The notes below the pieces were generated by a model. It saw nothing but the letters and a program-made list of their open reading frames with translations, had not been told where the DNA came from and made no database searches. The position numbers were made by a program, and so were the translations under genes. From positions 1-64,000 of the forward strand of contig JAUTCR010000059.1 of assembly GCA_030673895.1 (NCBI GenBank): a DNA stretch of 64,000 nucleotides. Direction: 5' to 3'. Of this stretch, positions 18,669 through 29,177 are shown one piece after another (within the stretch, counting starts at the first letter, position 1; each line of letters opens with the position of its first letter). The stretch is from Verrucomicrobiota bacterium JB023 (GTDB lineage: Bacteria > Verrucomicrobiota > Verrucomicrobiia > Verrucomicrobiales > Akkermansiaceae).

Positions 18669-18695
18669 TCCGTCTCCCCGCTGAGGGGAGACGGA
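18669..18695 (+). terminator. Strong hairpin after the di-haem oxidoreductase gene
   Basis: A perfect 11-bp stem (TCCGTCTCCCC / GGGGAGACGGA) with a 5-base loop, 23 bases after the stop. The following bases are only partly T-rich (TTGTC), so it is a probable terminator. Confidence 0.65.
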
Positions 18696-18878
18696 TTGTC
18701 ACGCTCACCGCATCCATCGACCCCGGGCGAGCACGGATGCCTTGGATGCTCATTCCAGACTCCCGCCTCAGCTTGGCTCATTGATTGTTAGAAGCCGAGC
18801 GACCTTCCTGCGCGCCGATGGCTGAGCTTCCCGGATTTCCCGGAAGACAGGACGCCTCACTTGATCTAGTGTCCCATC

Positions 18879-21728
18879 ATGGACACACTTCGAACTTTCA
18901 CTACAGGTTCAGGAACGGAAGCCAAGCTTCACTCGCTACCCGCCCTCAAGGAACAAGGCTTCGCCAATCTCGACCGATTGCCCGTCTCCATCCGCATCGT
19001 TCTCGAGTCCCTCCTCCGCAATCTGGATGGCAAGAAAGTGACTCGGGAAGACATCGATAATCTGGCCAACTACGACGCCGAGAACCCCGGCAGCTACGAG
19101 ATTCCTTTCACCGTAGCCCGCATCGTTCTCCAGGATTTTACCGGAGTTCCTCTTCTCGTGGACGTCGCGGCCATGAGGGATGCGGCAGCCAAAGCCGGAG
19201 CCAATCCGGAAAAAGTCGAGCCGCTTGTTCCCGTCGACCTCGTCGTTGACCACTCGGTGCAGGTCGACTTCGCCGGCTCGCAGATGGCCCTCGACCGTAA
19301 TATGCAGATCGAGTTCATCCGCAATCGGGAGCGCTACGAGTTCTGCAAATGGGGCCAACAGGCCTTTGATACCTTCTCCGTGGTCCCTCCCGGCATCGGC
19401 ATCGTCCACCAGGTGAATCTCGAATACCTGGCTAGTGGCGTGCTCTCGAAGGACAACGTCTACTACCCCGACACGCTGGTGGGCACCGACTCCCACACCA
19501 CGATGATCAATGGCCTTGGCGTCGTCGGCTGGGGTGTGGGTGGCATCGAGGCAGAGGCCGGCATGCTTGGCCAACCCGTCACCTTTCTCGTCCCCGAGGT
19601 CGTCGGCGTCTACCTTCACGGCGAACTCGCCGAAGGAGTCACTGCGACCGACCTCACGCTGCGCATCACCGAGATGCTTCGCGCGCATGGCGTTGTCGGC
19701 AAATTCGTGGAATTCCATGGCCCCGGCGCCGTAGCGCTCTCACTCCCCGACCGAGCCACCATCGCGAACATGGCACCCGAATACGGAGCGACCATGGGAT
19801 TCTTCCCCGTCGACTCGGAGACCATCAATTACCTCCGCGGCACCGGCCGGAGCGAAGAGCTCTGCACCACAGTGGAGAACTACTTCAAGGCGCAAAACCT
19901 CTTCGGCATCCCGGGCAAGGACCAGTGTGACTACACCGACTTGTTAGAGCTGGACCTCTCAACGGTCGTCCCCGCGGTATCAGGCCCCAAACGCCCCCAG
20001 GACCGCATTGATGTCCCAGCGCTGCGAGACCGATTCAACGAACTCTTTACCACAAGCACGAATGAGGGTGGCTTCGGCCTCAGTGAATCCGACCGGGACA
20101 CGACCGTCCCGGTGAAGATGCCTGAACCAGCGGGCTACGCCGTCGGCTCATTGCTGGAGAAAGTCGATCCCGGGGGGGAGATGGAAAAAAATGAAATGAC
20201 CACCAATCGTCCAACCCCTGCCACCGTAATGGCCGAGGATGCCTTCGAACCAATCGAGACGTCGCTTCGTCATGGCGCCGTGGTCATTGCCGCTATCACT
20301 TCCTGCACGAACACCTCGAACCCCAGCGTGATGCTCGCCGCTGGCCTCGTTGCGAAGAAAGCGAACGAGAAGGGGCTCAAAGTCGCACCCTACGTGAAGA
20401 CCTCCCTTGGACCCGGTTCCCGCGTGGTCACCGATTACCTCGAGGCCACCGCTCTGCAGGATGAGCTCGACAAGCTTGGCTTCCAGACCGTGGGCTATGG
20501 TTGCACGACTTGCATTGGCAACTCCGGCCCCCTTCATCCAGCCATCGAAGGAGCCATCAAGAACGGCAACCTCGTGGCGGCCTCTGTTCTCTCGGGCAAT
20601 CGCAACTTCGAAGCCCGTATCCACGGGAACATTCGTTCAAACTTCCTGATGAGCCCTCCACTAGTCGTCGCTTACGCTCTCGCCGGTCGCGTCGATCTCG
20701 ACCTGACAACGGAACCTATCGGGAACGACTCCGAGGGGAACCCCGTCTTCCTCAAGGATATCTGGCCGAGCCAGGAAGAGATTCGCGAGCAACTGGCGTC
20801 TGCCCTCAAGCCCGAGGTCTATCAGAATCTTTACGGCGACGTCGACAACGCCAACCCCAAGTGGGGTGAAATTCAGGGCAAAACGGGAGCCACCTACGAA
20901 TGGGATAGTAGCTCAACCTACGTTCAGCTCCCTCCCTTCTTCGAAGGCTATGACGGCACCATGGCCGACATGACCGATATCATTGATGCCCGCCCGCTTG
21001 GCATCTTCGGCGACTCCGTGACCACTGACCACATCTCCCCTGCTGGAGCCATCAAGGAAGACTCTCCTGCGGGACAATATCTCCTCGAGCATGGCGTGGA
21101 GAAGGCCAGCTTCAACAGCTTCGGCAGCCGCCGGGGTAATGACCGCATCATGACCCGCGGCACCTTTGGCAATGTGCGCATCAAAAACCTGATGTGTCCC
21201 GGAAGCGAGGGAGGTTACACAGTCTACTACGGAGGCAAGCAGGTCACCGACCTCCAGCTTCCCAAAACGACCTCTACTGGCACCACGACTCATATCTTTG
21301 AGGCCTGCATGGCCTATCAGGAGGAAGGAACGCCGCTCGTTGTCATCGGAGGTGAAGACTACGGTATGGGCAGTAGCCGGGACTGGGCCGCCAAGGGCAC
21401 ACGTCTCCTCGGTGTGAAGGCTGTCGTCACCAAAAGCTTCGAGCGTATCCACCGCTCCAACCTCATCGGGATGGGGGTGCTTCCGCTCACCTTCGCCGAT
21501 GCCGCTGACTATGAGAAGATGAGAGACCTTCACGATGCCACCTTCTCCGTCACCGGTCTGAGCAACGAGATCAAGCCACGCGACGAAGTCACTCTCACTG
21601 CCAAAACCAGCGACGGTCAGACCATCTCAGTCCCGGTCATCGTCCGCTTGGATACCCCGGTGGAGATCGACTATTACCGGGCCGGCGGCATCCTGCCCTA
21701 TGTCTTGACTCAGATTCTGGAATCCTGA
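18879..21728 (+). CDS. acnA: Aconitate hydratase A
   Basis: A 949-residue aconitase/IRP-type enzyme that isomerises citrate to isocitrate in the TCA cycle. The [4Fe-4S] ligands are visible as [13 protein letters not shown] (first cysteine) and [13 protein letters not shown] (the CxxC pair). The N-terminus has [24 protein letters not shown]. The C-terminal swivel domain has [15 protein letters not shown] and [17 protein letters not shown], with the catalytic serine region. The length is slightly above E. coli AcnA (891). The gene is monocistronic, with its own terminator. Confidence 0.97.
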   Translation: MDTLRTFTTGSGTEAKLHSLPALKEQGFANLDRLPVSIRIVLESLLRNLDGKKVTREDIDNLANYDAENPGSYEIPFTVARIVLQDFTGVPLLVDVAAMRDAAAKAGANPEKVEPLVPVDLVVDHSVQVDFAGSQMALDRNMQIEFIRNRERYEFCKWGQQAFDTFSVVPPGIGIVHQVNLEYLASGVLSKDNVYYPDTLVGTDSHTTMINGLGVVGWGVGGIEAEAGMLGQPVTFLVPEVVGVYLHGELAEGVTATDLTLRITEMLRAHGVVGKFVEFHGPGAVALSLPDRATIANMAPEYGATMGFFPVDSETINYLRGTGRSEELCTTVENYFKAQNLFGIPGKDQCDYTDLLELDLSTVVPAVSGPKRPQDRIDVPALRDRFNELFTTSTNEGGFGLSESDRDTTVPVKMPEPAGYAVGSLLEKVDPGGEMEKNEMTTNRPTPATVMAEDAFEPIETSLRHGAVVIAAITSCTNTSNPSVMLAAGLVAKKANEKGLKVAPYVKTSLGPGSRVVTDYLEATALQDELDKLGFQTVGYGCTTCIGNSGPLHPAIEGAIKNGNLVAASVLSGNRNFEARIHGNIRSNFLMSPPLVVAYALAGRVDLDLTTEPIGNDSEGNPVFLKDIWPSQEEIREQLASALKPEVYQNLYGDVDNANPKWGEIQGKTGATYEWDSSSTYVQLPPFFEGYDGTMADMTDIIDARPLGIFGDSVTTDHISPAGAIKEDSPAGQYLLEHGVEKASFNSFGSRRGNDRIMTRGTFGNVRIKNLMCPGSEGGYTVYYGGKQVTDLQLPKTTSTGTTTHIFEACMAYQEEGTPLVVIGGEDYGMGSSRDWAAKGTRLLGVKAVVTKSFERIHRSNLIGMGVLPLTFADAADYEKMRDLHDATFSVTGLSNEIKPRDEVTLTAKTSDGQTISVPVIVRLDTPVEIDYYRAGGILPYVLTQILES

Positions 21729-21760
21729 AGCTCCAGACTCCCTAACCATTCACTTTCACC

Positions 21761-21792
21761 ATCCCGACCAGGTTACCTGGCCGGGATTTTTT
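21761..21792 (+). terminator. Rho-independent terminator of acnA
   Basis: ATCCCG-a-CCAGG-TTA-CCTGG-c-CGGGAT forms a stem with one mismatch and a 3-base loop, followed by a U-run (TTTTTTC). Confidence 0.9.
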
Positions 21793-21986
21793 CTTTCAAT
21801 GGAGGCACCACCTCTTCGGGGAAGAAAGCCAATCGAGCGGGTGGCGACTGTTAGAATCTTCCCCTGTTATCGCTCACCCTCCTTTAGCTGCATGCAAGTT
21901 CCACGCGATTTTCTTACCAGAAAATTTTTTCTGCCTTTCCTCGTCGTGCAAATTACGCCATAGACCGCCTCTGCTACCACCCGCTA

Positions 21987-22430
21987 ATGCATCTTATTGT
22001 TTACACCAGCACCTACACCCACTCTGAGAAAGCCGCCCAGGACGACCTACTCGACATTTGCCGTGCAGCCAATTCTTTCAACCCAACCAGAGAAATCGCG
22101 GGAACTCTTTTCTTCCACCAAGGTCGCTTCCTTCAGGCCTTGGAGGGCACTCGGGAAAACCTTGAAGAATTGATGGCGCGAATCGAAAAAGATCCCCGCC
22201 ACCGAGACATTGTGCGAATCATCGACGAACCCATTGAGAAACGAAGCTTTGTCGACTGGCGTTTGGATGCCTTCAATGTCAGCGACGACATCCAACTCGA
22301 CCCTGAACTTTTGGAAAACTTCAAAATAACCTTCCTGGGACAAGGCCCCTTGGAAGGCCGGGTTTTTGTCGATCTCCTCAAGAAGTTCTGCGCGAACCCG
22401 ACCCTACGCGCGGCGCTCGTGTCTTGTTAG
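21987..22430 (+). CDS. Short BLUF-domain blue-light photoreceptor
   Basis: A 147-residue stand-alone BLUF (blue light using FAD) protein. The flavin-network residues are exactly placed: Tyr6 in LIVYTST, Asn32 in NSFNPTREIAGTLFF and Gln50 in GRFLQALEG. Light triggers hydrogen-bond switching between Tyr, Gln and FAD. The BLUF fold covers about residues 1-95; the remaining 50 or so residues (DPELLENFKITFLG...FVDLLKKFC) are the usual C-terminal helices of short BLUF proteins. There is no effector domain, so it should act through a protein partner. An AT-rich segment with a near-palindrome (21918-21933) lies upstream. Confidence 0.93.
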   Translation: MHLIVYTSTYTHSEKAAQDDLLDICRAANSFNPTREIAGTLFFHQGRFLQALEGTRENLEELMARIEKDPRHRDIVRIIDEPIEKRSFVDWRLDAFNVSDDIQLDPELLENFKITFLGQGPLEGRVFVDLLKKFCANPTLRAALVSC

Positions 22431-22463
22431 TAAGACCTAGCCTCCTTCAGCGCTGAAACGACA

Positions 22464-22495
22464 ACATGGCTGGGCAGAATCAGCCCTTGCCATGT
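22464..22495. terminator. Shared hairpin between convergent BLUF and rnr genes
   Basis: ACATGGC-t-GGGC-agaatca-GCCC-tt-GCCATGT forms an 11-bp interrupted stem exactly between the two convergent genes. There is no U-run on either side, so termination is inferred from position. Confidence 0.5.
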
Positions 22496-24888
22496 CAGTC
22501 TCTTTTCCGGCGGCCCTTGGGTGATTTGGACGACTTGCGAGAGGATTGCTTCGACGCGGAGCGCGGAGCCTTTTTCGAGGAGGAACGGCTCGTCCTCTTG
22601 CCCTGCCCCGACTTACCCTTGCTCCGTGAGGAGTTTCCCTTTGTCGCCCCCGCTTGCTTCTGGGAGGAGCGCTTGGTTCTGGGAGGATTCTCCAAAACCT
22701 CAGGCATCATCGCGGAGATGATGGTGAAGTCGACCCGTTGCTCGATGAAGTCCACTTTGGTGACCGCGAGCTCCACTTCCATCCCCATCTGCAAGATGAG
22801 GCCCCCCTTGGCAACGAAGGCTGATAGACCGCTATCGAAGCGCCATCCGTGCTCCGGAAGCTCCTCGAACTTGACCAGGCCCTTCTGCATGATGTCGGTG
22901 GCTTCGACGAAGATCCCCATACTGCGGACCTCTGTGATGACGCCCTCGAAGAGTGGTGGCTCATCCCACTTCCGGCTGGCTTCCAGCCATTCGAGTAGTT
23001 TGAGAGTCTTGGTCTCCTGTTCCGCGAAGCTTGAGTTCCGCTCCGTATCGGAGATGTGCATGGCGGCTTCCTTGCACTCGGGCTGCTTCATCACCCGGTC
23101 AGGGTTCTCCGGCCGGTTCTTCAGAAGGCCCTGCAAAGCCCGGTGGACGACGAGATCGGCGTAGCGACGGATCGGGCTCGTGAAGTGAGCGTAATCTGCC
23201 TTGGCCAAGCCATAATGACCTTCCGGCTCCTCGGAATACTCCGCGCGGCGCAAACTACGGAGGAGACCCAGCTTGATAGCGTGCTCCTCCGGCATGCCCT
23301 TGGCTTGATCCAGCACATCCTGGATGTGCTGACGGTTGGAGAGATCCCCGACGACGTACCCATGCACTCGGGCGTTCTCGGCAAATTCTTCCAACTTCTC
23401 AGGATCAGGATCGGCGTGCACGCGGTAGATGGCAGGCTTCTGCCGATCGCGGAGCAGCTTGGCCACCGACTCGTTGGCCGCGAGCATGAACTCTTCAACC
23501 AACTGATGGCTCTGGTTATGCTCCACTTTTGCGTAGCCGACGGCCTTCTTATTCTCGTCCAAGAGGACCTTGATCTCGTCCATCTCCAGATCGAGCGCCC
23601 CAGAGCGGAATCGGTTCTTCCGCAGGAGGGAGGCCAGCTTCCAAGCCTCCCGGATCATGGTTTCCAGCTCCAGACGGAGCTCCTTGGGATAGCGCTTGGG
23701 AGCCTTACCTCCATCGAGGACCACCTGCGCTTCCTCATAGGCAAGCTTGGCCTGACTATTGATGAGCGCATCGACAAAGACCGCTTTCTTGACCTGGCCA
23801 TTGGTATTGAAGTCGATGAGTGCGCATTTCGTCAGCCGCTCCTCATCGGGCCGAAGGGAGCAGATCCCGTTACTCAGCTCCTCCGGCAGCATGGGCAGGA
23901 CTCGATCAACGAGGTAGGTGGAATTCCCTCGCTTCCTCGCCTCCTTATCCAGCTCGCTATTGGGTTTCACGTAATGCGAGACATCGGCAATGTGGACCGC
24001 CAGTTGCCAACCGCCCTTGGTCTTCTGCACCCAGACGGCATCATCATGATCCTTCGCATCGGCGGGGTCGATGGTGATGACTAGCCGGTCTCTCCAATCC
24101 TCCCGGCGCTCGCGCTCGGTCTCGTCAATGGATTCGGAAACGGCCTCCGCTTCCGCTCTCACCCGATCGGGGAAGTCCATCTGCAAGCCATACTTGTGGA
24201 CAATGGCCAGAATATCGACTCCGGGAGCATCCGGCCAACCGATGACCTCCTTCACGCGGCCGCGGGGCACCTCCCCCTTCCGCCAATCGATGAGCTCGAC
24301 GGCGACCTTCTGTCCATTCTCAGCCTCTTCGCAAGGCTCATCCAGTTCCAGGGTGACGGGCAGGGACTCTGCATCGGGTTGCACATAGGCGAAGCCCTTC
24401 TTGAGAAAATAGGTCCCCACGACGAGGCGGTCCGAACGCTCCACAATGCGGACCACACTCCCCACCGCCTCTTCCTCGCCCCGGCGGCCCCGCTTGAGCA
24501 CGACCTTCACCTCCACCTTGTCGCCATCCATGGCGACTCCGGTTTTGTTCTCGGCGATCGAGACCCGCTTGATCTCTTCCAGATTGAAGCCGCTGGCCTC
24601 GTTCGCTGGATCCCGATCATCGGGATAGAGGGAGGCATGTCCTTTGGGAAAAATTCGGATTCGTCCGGTCAGCAAGCCCTTGCCTCCGGCTTCGGCGAGC
24701 TCGATGCGGGACTTCTTACCCGTCTTGAGCTCTCCTTCTTCAGCCAGGCGGTCAAGGAGACGACGCAGCTGGGCGCGGTCCTTGGCATCAATGCCAAGCT
24801 GGCGAGCGATCTCGCTCTTGGTGAGGGGACGCCCTCCTGGCTGTCCCAGCAGATCGATCACCTGCTTCTTCAGTTCTTCTTCTTTCAC
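22495..24888 (-). CDS. rnr: Ribonuclease R
   Basis: A 797-residue 3'-5' exoribonuclease. The domain order is: a winged-helix N-terminus (LTKSEIARQLGIDAKDRAQLRRLL), OB/cold-shock domains (FPKGHASLYPDD...VAMDGDKVEVKV), the RNB catalytic domain with the acid motif TIDPADAKDHDDAVW and SPIRRYADLVVHRAL, then an S1 domain (FEGVITEVRSMGIFVEA). A Ser/Lys/Arg-rich tail of about 55 residues follows (TSRSSSKKAPRSASK and similar). It degrades structured RNA and takes part in mRNA and rRNA quality control. It is monocistronic. Confidence 0.96.
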   Translation of the reverse strand: MKEEELKKQVIDLLGQPGGRPLTKSEIARQLGIDAKDRAQLRRLLDRLAEEGELKTGKKSRIELAEAGGKGLLTGRIRIFPKGHASLYPDDRDPANEASGFNLEEIKRVSIAENKTGVAMDGDKVEVKVVLKRGRRGEEEAVGSVVRIVERSDRLVVGTYFLKKGFAYVQPDAESLPVTLELDEPCEEAENGQKVAVELIDWRKGEVPRGRVKEVIGWPDAPGVDILAIVHKYGLQMDFPDRVRAEAEAVSESIDETERERREDWRDRLVITIDPADAKDHDDAVWVQKTKGGWQLAVHIADVSHYVKPNSELDKEARKRGNSTYLVDRVLPMLPEELSNGICSLRPDEERLTKCALIDFNTNGQVKKAVFVDALINSQAKLAYEEAQVVLDGGKAPKRYPKELRLELETMIREAWKLASLLRKNRFRSGALDLEMDEIKVLLDENKKAVGYAKVEHNQSHQLVEEFMLAANESVAKLLRDRQKPAIYRVHADPDPEKLEEFAENARVHGYVVGDLSNRQHIQDVLDQAKGMPEEHAIKLGLLRSLRRAEYSEEPEGHYGLAKADYAHFTSPIRRYADLVVHRALQGLLKNRPENPDRVMKQPECKEAAMHISDTERNSSFAEQETKTLKLLEWLEASRKWDEPPLFEGVITEVRSMGIFVEATDIMQKGLVKFEELPEHGWRFDSGLSAFVAKGGLILQMGMEVELAVTKVDFIEQRVDFTIISAMMPEVLENPPRTKRSSQKQAGATKGNSSRSKGKSGQGKRTSRSSSKKAPRSASKQSSRKSSKSPKGRRKRD

Positions 24889-25092
24889 GTTACTACTTAT
24901 TAACCTTTACAGGGGCGGCGGCAGGGATCCACCTCCGTCATGCCGAGACATGTTCCCATATCCTAAGCAAACGAGGAAAAAGGAAATGAGGGGCGATGAC
25001 TGATCGCATCCACTCAACTCGATTCATCGAATCCGCACCAGCGGTCGGACCTTTCTTTCACCGGAATGATGAAGGGCCGGAAGCGCTCTCCG

Positions 25093-26091
25093 CTAAAAAT
25101 TATCCGTGATCAATCTCACGAATCGTTCCCCTGACGCGGTGAGACTGGCAGTGGAACCGGTTCCTGTCAAACGATTCAAGGTATAGTAACGATGATTCAA
25201 CTTCGTCGGACGCACGTAAGTGACCGTTGGCTTGCTGACCTCGCGATTGCTGGGAGCAATACCGACAAGGAACCCCGAGCGAGTGCAGGCAATCTCCCAA
25301 GACTTGCTTGGCAGATCATGATTGCCGAAGCGGAGCCAGGGATAGCGCTCCACGATCGGCAGGGTACCCGCTCCCTTACGAGGCACCATGATCCGATAAT
25401 GCTGGGGCTGGCTGTGGAGATACTTGGCTAGCGAAGCACGTGGGTTCTTCTGCAGAAGCAGGTAAAATTCCGCCAGATTGAACCCCGAGAGATTGAGGCC
25501 GTTGTGATTCCCGTGCGGATTGGCAGCTCCCAGGTAGTCATTAAAGCGCTCGGAGAGCATGATATTGAGCTCCAGGTGGACGTGCGCCCGCGCGTTATTC
25601 AGACCGGCCCCAGTCGAGCCCAGACGCCCCAACGGGTCACCGGCGAGAATGGGCTGACCTGCCTTGACGGTCGTGGTCGCGAGATGGGCATAGAGTGAGT
25701 AGAACGGGCCATAGCCCCAATCGTGCCGGACCACGACATACTTGCCGTAGTTTGAGCGAGACGCGGAATCATTGGCGTAGACGACCGTGCCCGTAGCAAT
25801 CGCCTTGACCATATCAGTGGGAAGACCGCGGGCATCACGATGCATGGGACGGATATCCAGCCCCTCGTGAAAGCGGGTGTAGACCCTCCCCTCAGGAAAT
25901 TCCCGCACATTGCGCACGAAGCCCCAAGCGCCGGATTCCGGCGGTTTGTTGTTCAGGTCCGTCGGCATGTAAAAACCCGCCAAGTCACCAGTCAAGAGGC
26001 CGCGATTCTCCGTCGGGAGGCGCAGGTTGACCTGTTGTCCATAGGCCGGGCCCAAGGCCAGGATCGCAAAGAGGGCTAGGGCGCGATGCAT
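25093..26091 (-). CDS. Secreted M23-family metallopeptidase
   Basis: About 332 residues from Met 26091, where the ATG overlaps the upstream stop by one base (TGATG). It has a signal peptide MHRALALFAILALGPAYGQQ. The LytM/M23 zinc motifs are HEGLDIRP (HxxxD), SLYAHL and HVHLELN (HxH). M23 enzymes cut peptidoglycan peptide cross-bridges in the periplasm; some lose activity and act as activators, but the ligands look intact here. The C-terminal 110 or so residues (MVPRKGAGTLPIVERYPWLRFG onward) match no domain I recognise. It is translationally coupled to the upstream small secreted gene. Confidence 0.9.
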   Translation of the reverse strand: MHRALALFAILALGPAYGQQVNLRLPTENRGLLTGDLAGFYMPTDLNNKPPESGAWGFVRNVREFPEGRVYTRFHEGLDIRPMHRDARGLPTDMVKAIATGTVVYANDSASRSNYGKYVVVRHDWGYGPFYSLYAHLATTTVKAGQPILAGDPLGRLGSTGAGLNNARAHVHLELNIMLSERFNDYLGAANPHGNHNGLNLSGFNLAEFYLLLQKNPRASLAKYLHSQPQHYRIMVPRKGAGTLPIVERYPWLRFGNHDLPSKSWEIACTRSGFLVGIAPSNREVSKPTVTYVRPTKLNHRYYTLNRLTGTGSTASLTASGERFVRLITDNF

Positions 26092-26588
26092 CACTTGTCC
26101 TTCTTCTTCTGCTTCCACTCCTTGAGGCTCTCTCCGATGCGAGGCATCATCGAGTCGGCCATGGCAATCTCCTGAGCAGTCACCCCCTGCCAGATCACGA
26201 TAAAGCCATCATTGATACCTTGATCAATCTTGAGAACGTCCAAGGGACGCCCGTTGAGACGAGCGAGGAGCAGCGCCCCCTTATTCGCATTCGTTACCGA
26301 GGCCAACCGTTGCCGGCCGACATCATTCATCTGCAGGACGATCCCGTAGCTATAGCCATCCTCAGCGGGGAAGGGTCGGAAGGCGGCGACGTTATTGTGA
26401 GATATCTCAGGAGCCAAACGGAAGAACACTTGCCTGCCCGCCACCATCTCGGGCACCGCAATCTTCTTCCCCTCACCCTCTTCACCTTGCAAGTGGAAGG
26501 TGACCACCAAGGACTTCTCCTTCTTCCCTCCTGCCGTGGCAGTCAGGCAGAGAGCGAACCAAACAAAAAGCCATGTCGCGGTCTTCAT
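26091..26588 (-). CDS. Small secreted protein coupled to the M23 peptidase
   Basis: A 165-residue protein starting at Met 26588, with an AGGTGG ribosome site 5 bases before it. The signal peptide is MKTATWLFVWFALCLTATAG. The mature part contains VVTFHLQGEEGEGKKIAV, GRQVFFRLAPEISHNNVAAFRPF, and a conserved-looking LKIDQGINDGFIVIWQGVTAQEIAMADSMMPR. It ends in a basic EWKQKKKDK. No family is recognised. The stop overlaps the start of the M23 gene, so it may regulate or assist that hydrolase (inference). Confidence 0.8.
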   Translation of the reverse strand: MKTATWLFVWFALCLTATAGGKKEKSLVVTFHLQGEEGEGKKIAVPEMVAGRQVFFRLAPEISHNNVAAFRPFPAEDGYSYGIVLQMNDVGRQRLASVTNANKGALLLARLNGRPLDVLKIDQGINDGFIVIWQGVTAQEIAMADSMMPRIGESLKEWKQKKKDK

Positions 26589-26716
26589 ACCGACCACCTA
26601 AGACAGAAAACCGTGCGCCTTCAAAGAGAGAAGACCGCCATGGAGCCGATTTGCTACCGAAGGCCCCCTTCCCTTTTCGCCTTGTTTTCACCCAACCCAC
26701 CACCACTATCGGACTC

Positions 26717-27271
26717 ATGAGAAAGATCGTGTTGCTGGCTTTCCTCTCCCTACTCCCTCTCCGTGGAGAAGATTCTATGACCGAGCCTCTCGTCAAACTC
26801 CATCTGCTAGGTGATGTGCAAGAGCGAGGCGAAAAGGGAGGCTTCTGGATCGACTGGTGCGAGAACCGGCGAACAATCGAGAAATCAGCACTCATTGAGG
26901 GCGACGACGTTCGGGAGATTATCGAATCGCTAAGCAGCCACCTGCTTTCCCGCGACGCCGGCAATCTTTGCGACCATTCGCCAGCTTACGGCATCATCGC
27001 TAGAGATGAGCAAGGACGAATCCTCACAACCAGCCTCTGCTTCAGCTGCTCATCTTGGGTCCGGCCCAAACGGCGTCTCAAAATCTCGGGAGGTTATGGC
27101 ATTAATAATCCTCTTTGCCTCGTCCTCCGGAAGCATCTCGAATTACCTTCCCACGTCCTAGACAGCGCCAAGCAAGAAGCAGAAGAAGAAGCTGCCAGGG
27201 AGGCCGAGAAGCAGGAAAAGGCCGCTACCGAGGAAGCAAAAGAGGAGGGCGCATCGCCCTCCTCTCGATAA
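26717..27271 (+). CDS. Hypothetical secreted protein with charged C-terminal coiled coil
   Basis: A 184-residue protein from Met 26717. That start is preferred over the open frame to 26573 because a signal peptide (MRKIVLLAFLSLLPLRGED) follows it. The middle has four cysteines (WCENRR, NLCDH, SLCFSCSSW) in a small mixed fold. The tail QEAEEEAAREAEKQEKAA is a charged helix likely to form a coiled coil. No family is recognised. It is divergent from the M23 operon and convergent with transaldolase. Confidence 0.75.
   Translation: MRKIVLLAFLSLLPLRGEDSMTEPLVKLHLLGDVQERGEKGGFWIDWCENRRTIEKSALIEGDDVREIIESLSSHLLSRDAGNLCDHSPAYGIIARDEQGRILTTSLCFSCSSWVRPKRRLKISGGYGINNPLCLVLRKHLELPSHVLDSAKQEAEEEAAREAEKQEKAATEEAKEEGASPSSR
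27241..27265. terminator. Hairpin at the end of the secreted-protein gene
   Basis: A perfect 11-bp stem (AGAGGAGGGCG / CGCCCTCCTCT, loop CAT) ends six bases before the stop of the plus-strand gene and 32 bases before the stop of the convergent transaldolase gene. It may separate the two transcripts; there is no U-run. Confidence 0.5.
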
Positions 27272-27296
27272 TCGACACTGAGAAAAGACCTCGCTC

Positions 27297-28253
27297 TTAA
27301 AGCATGTCAGCGATCAGCTTCTCCAGCTTGACGATGTCAGCGGAGAACTTCCGGATTCCTTCAGCCGTCTTCTCGACCGCCATCGCGTCTTCATTAAACA
27401 TGAAACGGAAGGCCTTCTCATCCAAGCTCATCTGCTCGACGTCGGCAGCCTTGGCCGCTTCGACATTCAACTTCTCCTCCACGGGCTCCTCGCTGTCCTG
27501 CAGCTCTTTCAAAAGGCTCGGGGAAATCGTGAGAAGGTCACAACCGGCCAGCTCGGTGATTTGCCCTTTGTTGCGGAAAGAAGCACCCATGACCTCGGTC
27601 TCATAGCCGAACTTCTTGTAGTAGGTGTAGATGGTGCCGACGGAATCAACGCCCGGATCCTCAGCAGCCGTGTAGTCGATGCCGGTGTCCTTCTTATACC
27701 AGTCATAGATGCGGCCTACGAATGGTGAAATCAGCTGCACCTTCGCCTCTGCACAGGCCACGGCCTGGGCCAAAGAGAAGAGCAGAGTAAGATTGCAACG
27801 AATCCCCTCCTTCTCAAGTTCTTCAGCTGCCTTGATACCCTCCCAGGTGGAAGCGATCTTAATCAGCACACGCTCGCGACTGATTCCCTCCTTCTCATAA
27901 AGTGCGATCAGCTCCTTCGCCTTGGCGATGGTGCCCTCCTTATCAAAAGAGAGGCGGGCATCGGTCTCCGTGGAGACGCGGCCCGGCACGATCTTGAGAA
28001 TTTCGAGCCCGAACAGAATCAGGACCCGGTCGATGATTGCTTCTACCAGCTCATCGCCAGTTTGACCCGAGTCCTTCAGCTCGCCGACAGCCTTCTCGAC
28101 CAGGTGACGATACTCAGGCTTTCCAGCCGCTTGCAAAATCAACGACGGATTGGTCGTCGCATCCTGCGGCTGATATTCCTTCATGGACTCGAAATCACCA
28201 GTGTCCGCGACGACTTTGGTGAATTTTTTAAGTTGCTCAAGTTGGGTTGCCAT
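27297..28253 (-). CDS. tal: Transaldolase
   Basis: A 318-residue class I transaldolase of the TalA/TalB size class. It moves a dihydroxyacetone unit between sugar phosphates in the non-oxidative pentose phosphate pathway. Visible signatures are [16 protein letters not shown] (phosphate and Asp site), [12 protein letters not shown], and [20 protein letters not shown], which holds the Schiff-base lysine. [20 protein letters not shown] and [11 protein letters not shown] follow. The gene stands alone. Confidence 0.97.
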   Translation of the reverse strand: MATQLEQLKKFTKVVADTGDFESMKEYQPQDATTNPSLILQAAGKPEYRHLVEKAVGELKDSGQTGDELVEAIIDRVLILFGLEILKIVPGRVSTETDARLSFDKEGTIAKAKELIALYEKEGISRERVLIKIASTWEGIKAAEELEKEGIRCNLTLLFSLAQAVACAEAKVQLISPFVGRIYDWYKKDTGIDYTAAEDPGVDSVGTIYTYYKKFGYETEVMGASFRNKGQITELAGCDLLTISPSLLKELQDSEEPVEEKLNVEAAKAADVEQMSLDEKAFRFMFNEDAMAVEKTAEGIRKFSADIVKLEKLIADML

Positions 28254-29177
28254 AACGAAGAGCGTCCTATCAGGTTGGCTGCAATGGTGAATACCGAAAT
28301 GCGAAAAAAGGGCTCCGGCGAAATTGAGACCTTCTTGAAGTTTTTAGATTTTCGACTCTCGAGAACCCCTTATTGTTAGACAGAGCAAACTATCTGTGAG
28401 ATAAGCCTTCCTTCCAGCACAAACGTCCATGAAGTCACCCGTTCCAGAACATCCCTTTTTTATCGAATCTCCTCTCCGAGAAGCCAGCCGAACAGCTTCC
28501 AGGAAAAACTCTAACTCACTCACAACGAAAAATTTAAGAACACCTCATTTTCTTACCAGCCGGAAAAAATTTGTTCACTGTTTGCTCCGCCTAGTCTTTC
28601 TCGACCACCGCTGGAGAGCTTGATAAAGGGCGAATCGACTTCGAAAAGCTATCAACTCAACCCTCCAGAGGAAACCGCTTAAGATAAGCTAATCAAAACA
28701 CGAGAAGAGCCAAAAAGATAACTTTTCATCACTTCAACTCTCTAATTTTTTAAAACCCTTTCGCCTCTTTTTTAAAATTCCTCCGAAACCTCGGGTTTTC
28801 CCAAGCGAACACGGCATCTGCCAAACACTTCCTTTTCTCGACAAAAGCTAGCGAACACTCGTTAATCCCCTCAAAAAGAAGGGGTTTTCGAGTTGGTGAA
28901 GCTCAAGATGGTTTCCATCTTCTCGAAGTAAGCCTGTTGATAAAAAGCCGTTCCGTCACGAAGCAGCTTCGCGCGAACGCAGGTGCTCAGGGACCTCTCT
29001 CGCCATTGGTTAGGTCGCTGAGGCGTGGAGATCAGCGCTCCTGGACCTTTCTCAAATTTTCTTAGAACTTGGTTGGCTGACGTCTGGCAAAGAGCGATGC
29101 TAGGCACCTTGCCCCGTTGAGTTCAAGAGGCGCAGCTCGTAGCCACCCTCAAAGGAAGAAGGGGTCAATCGATTGGC
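28254..29177. other. 924-bp gap, mostly AT-rich, without a convincing gene
   Basis: From about 28380 to 28870 the base composition is markedly more AT-rich than the genes on either side and no frame is coding-like. A short hairpin with U-run (CCCCT...AGGGG TTTT, 28867-28888) ends that part. A 78-codon minus-strand frame (28871-29107, beginning MPSIALCQTSANQVLRKFEK) follows, but I recognise no family and it has no clear ribosome site. It could be a decayed gene or a structured RNA region. Confidence 0.55.

Noticed and set aside
23056-24084. 342-codon plus-strand frame
   Set aside because: Lies wholly within rnr on the opposite strand; the rnr translation matches RNase R throughout.
25010-25050. 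tRNA-like TTCGAATCC-type motif (CGATTCATCGAATCCGCACC)
   Set aside because: No acceptor, D or anticodon stems can be formed around it.
21908-28559. Shared 13-mer ATTTTCTTACCAG at 21908 and 28547
   Set aside because: Matches of this length are expected by chance in a window of this size.
28871-29107. 78-codon minus-strand frame as a gene
   Set aside because: No recognised family or ribosome site; mentioned only in the gap entry.
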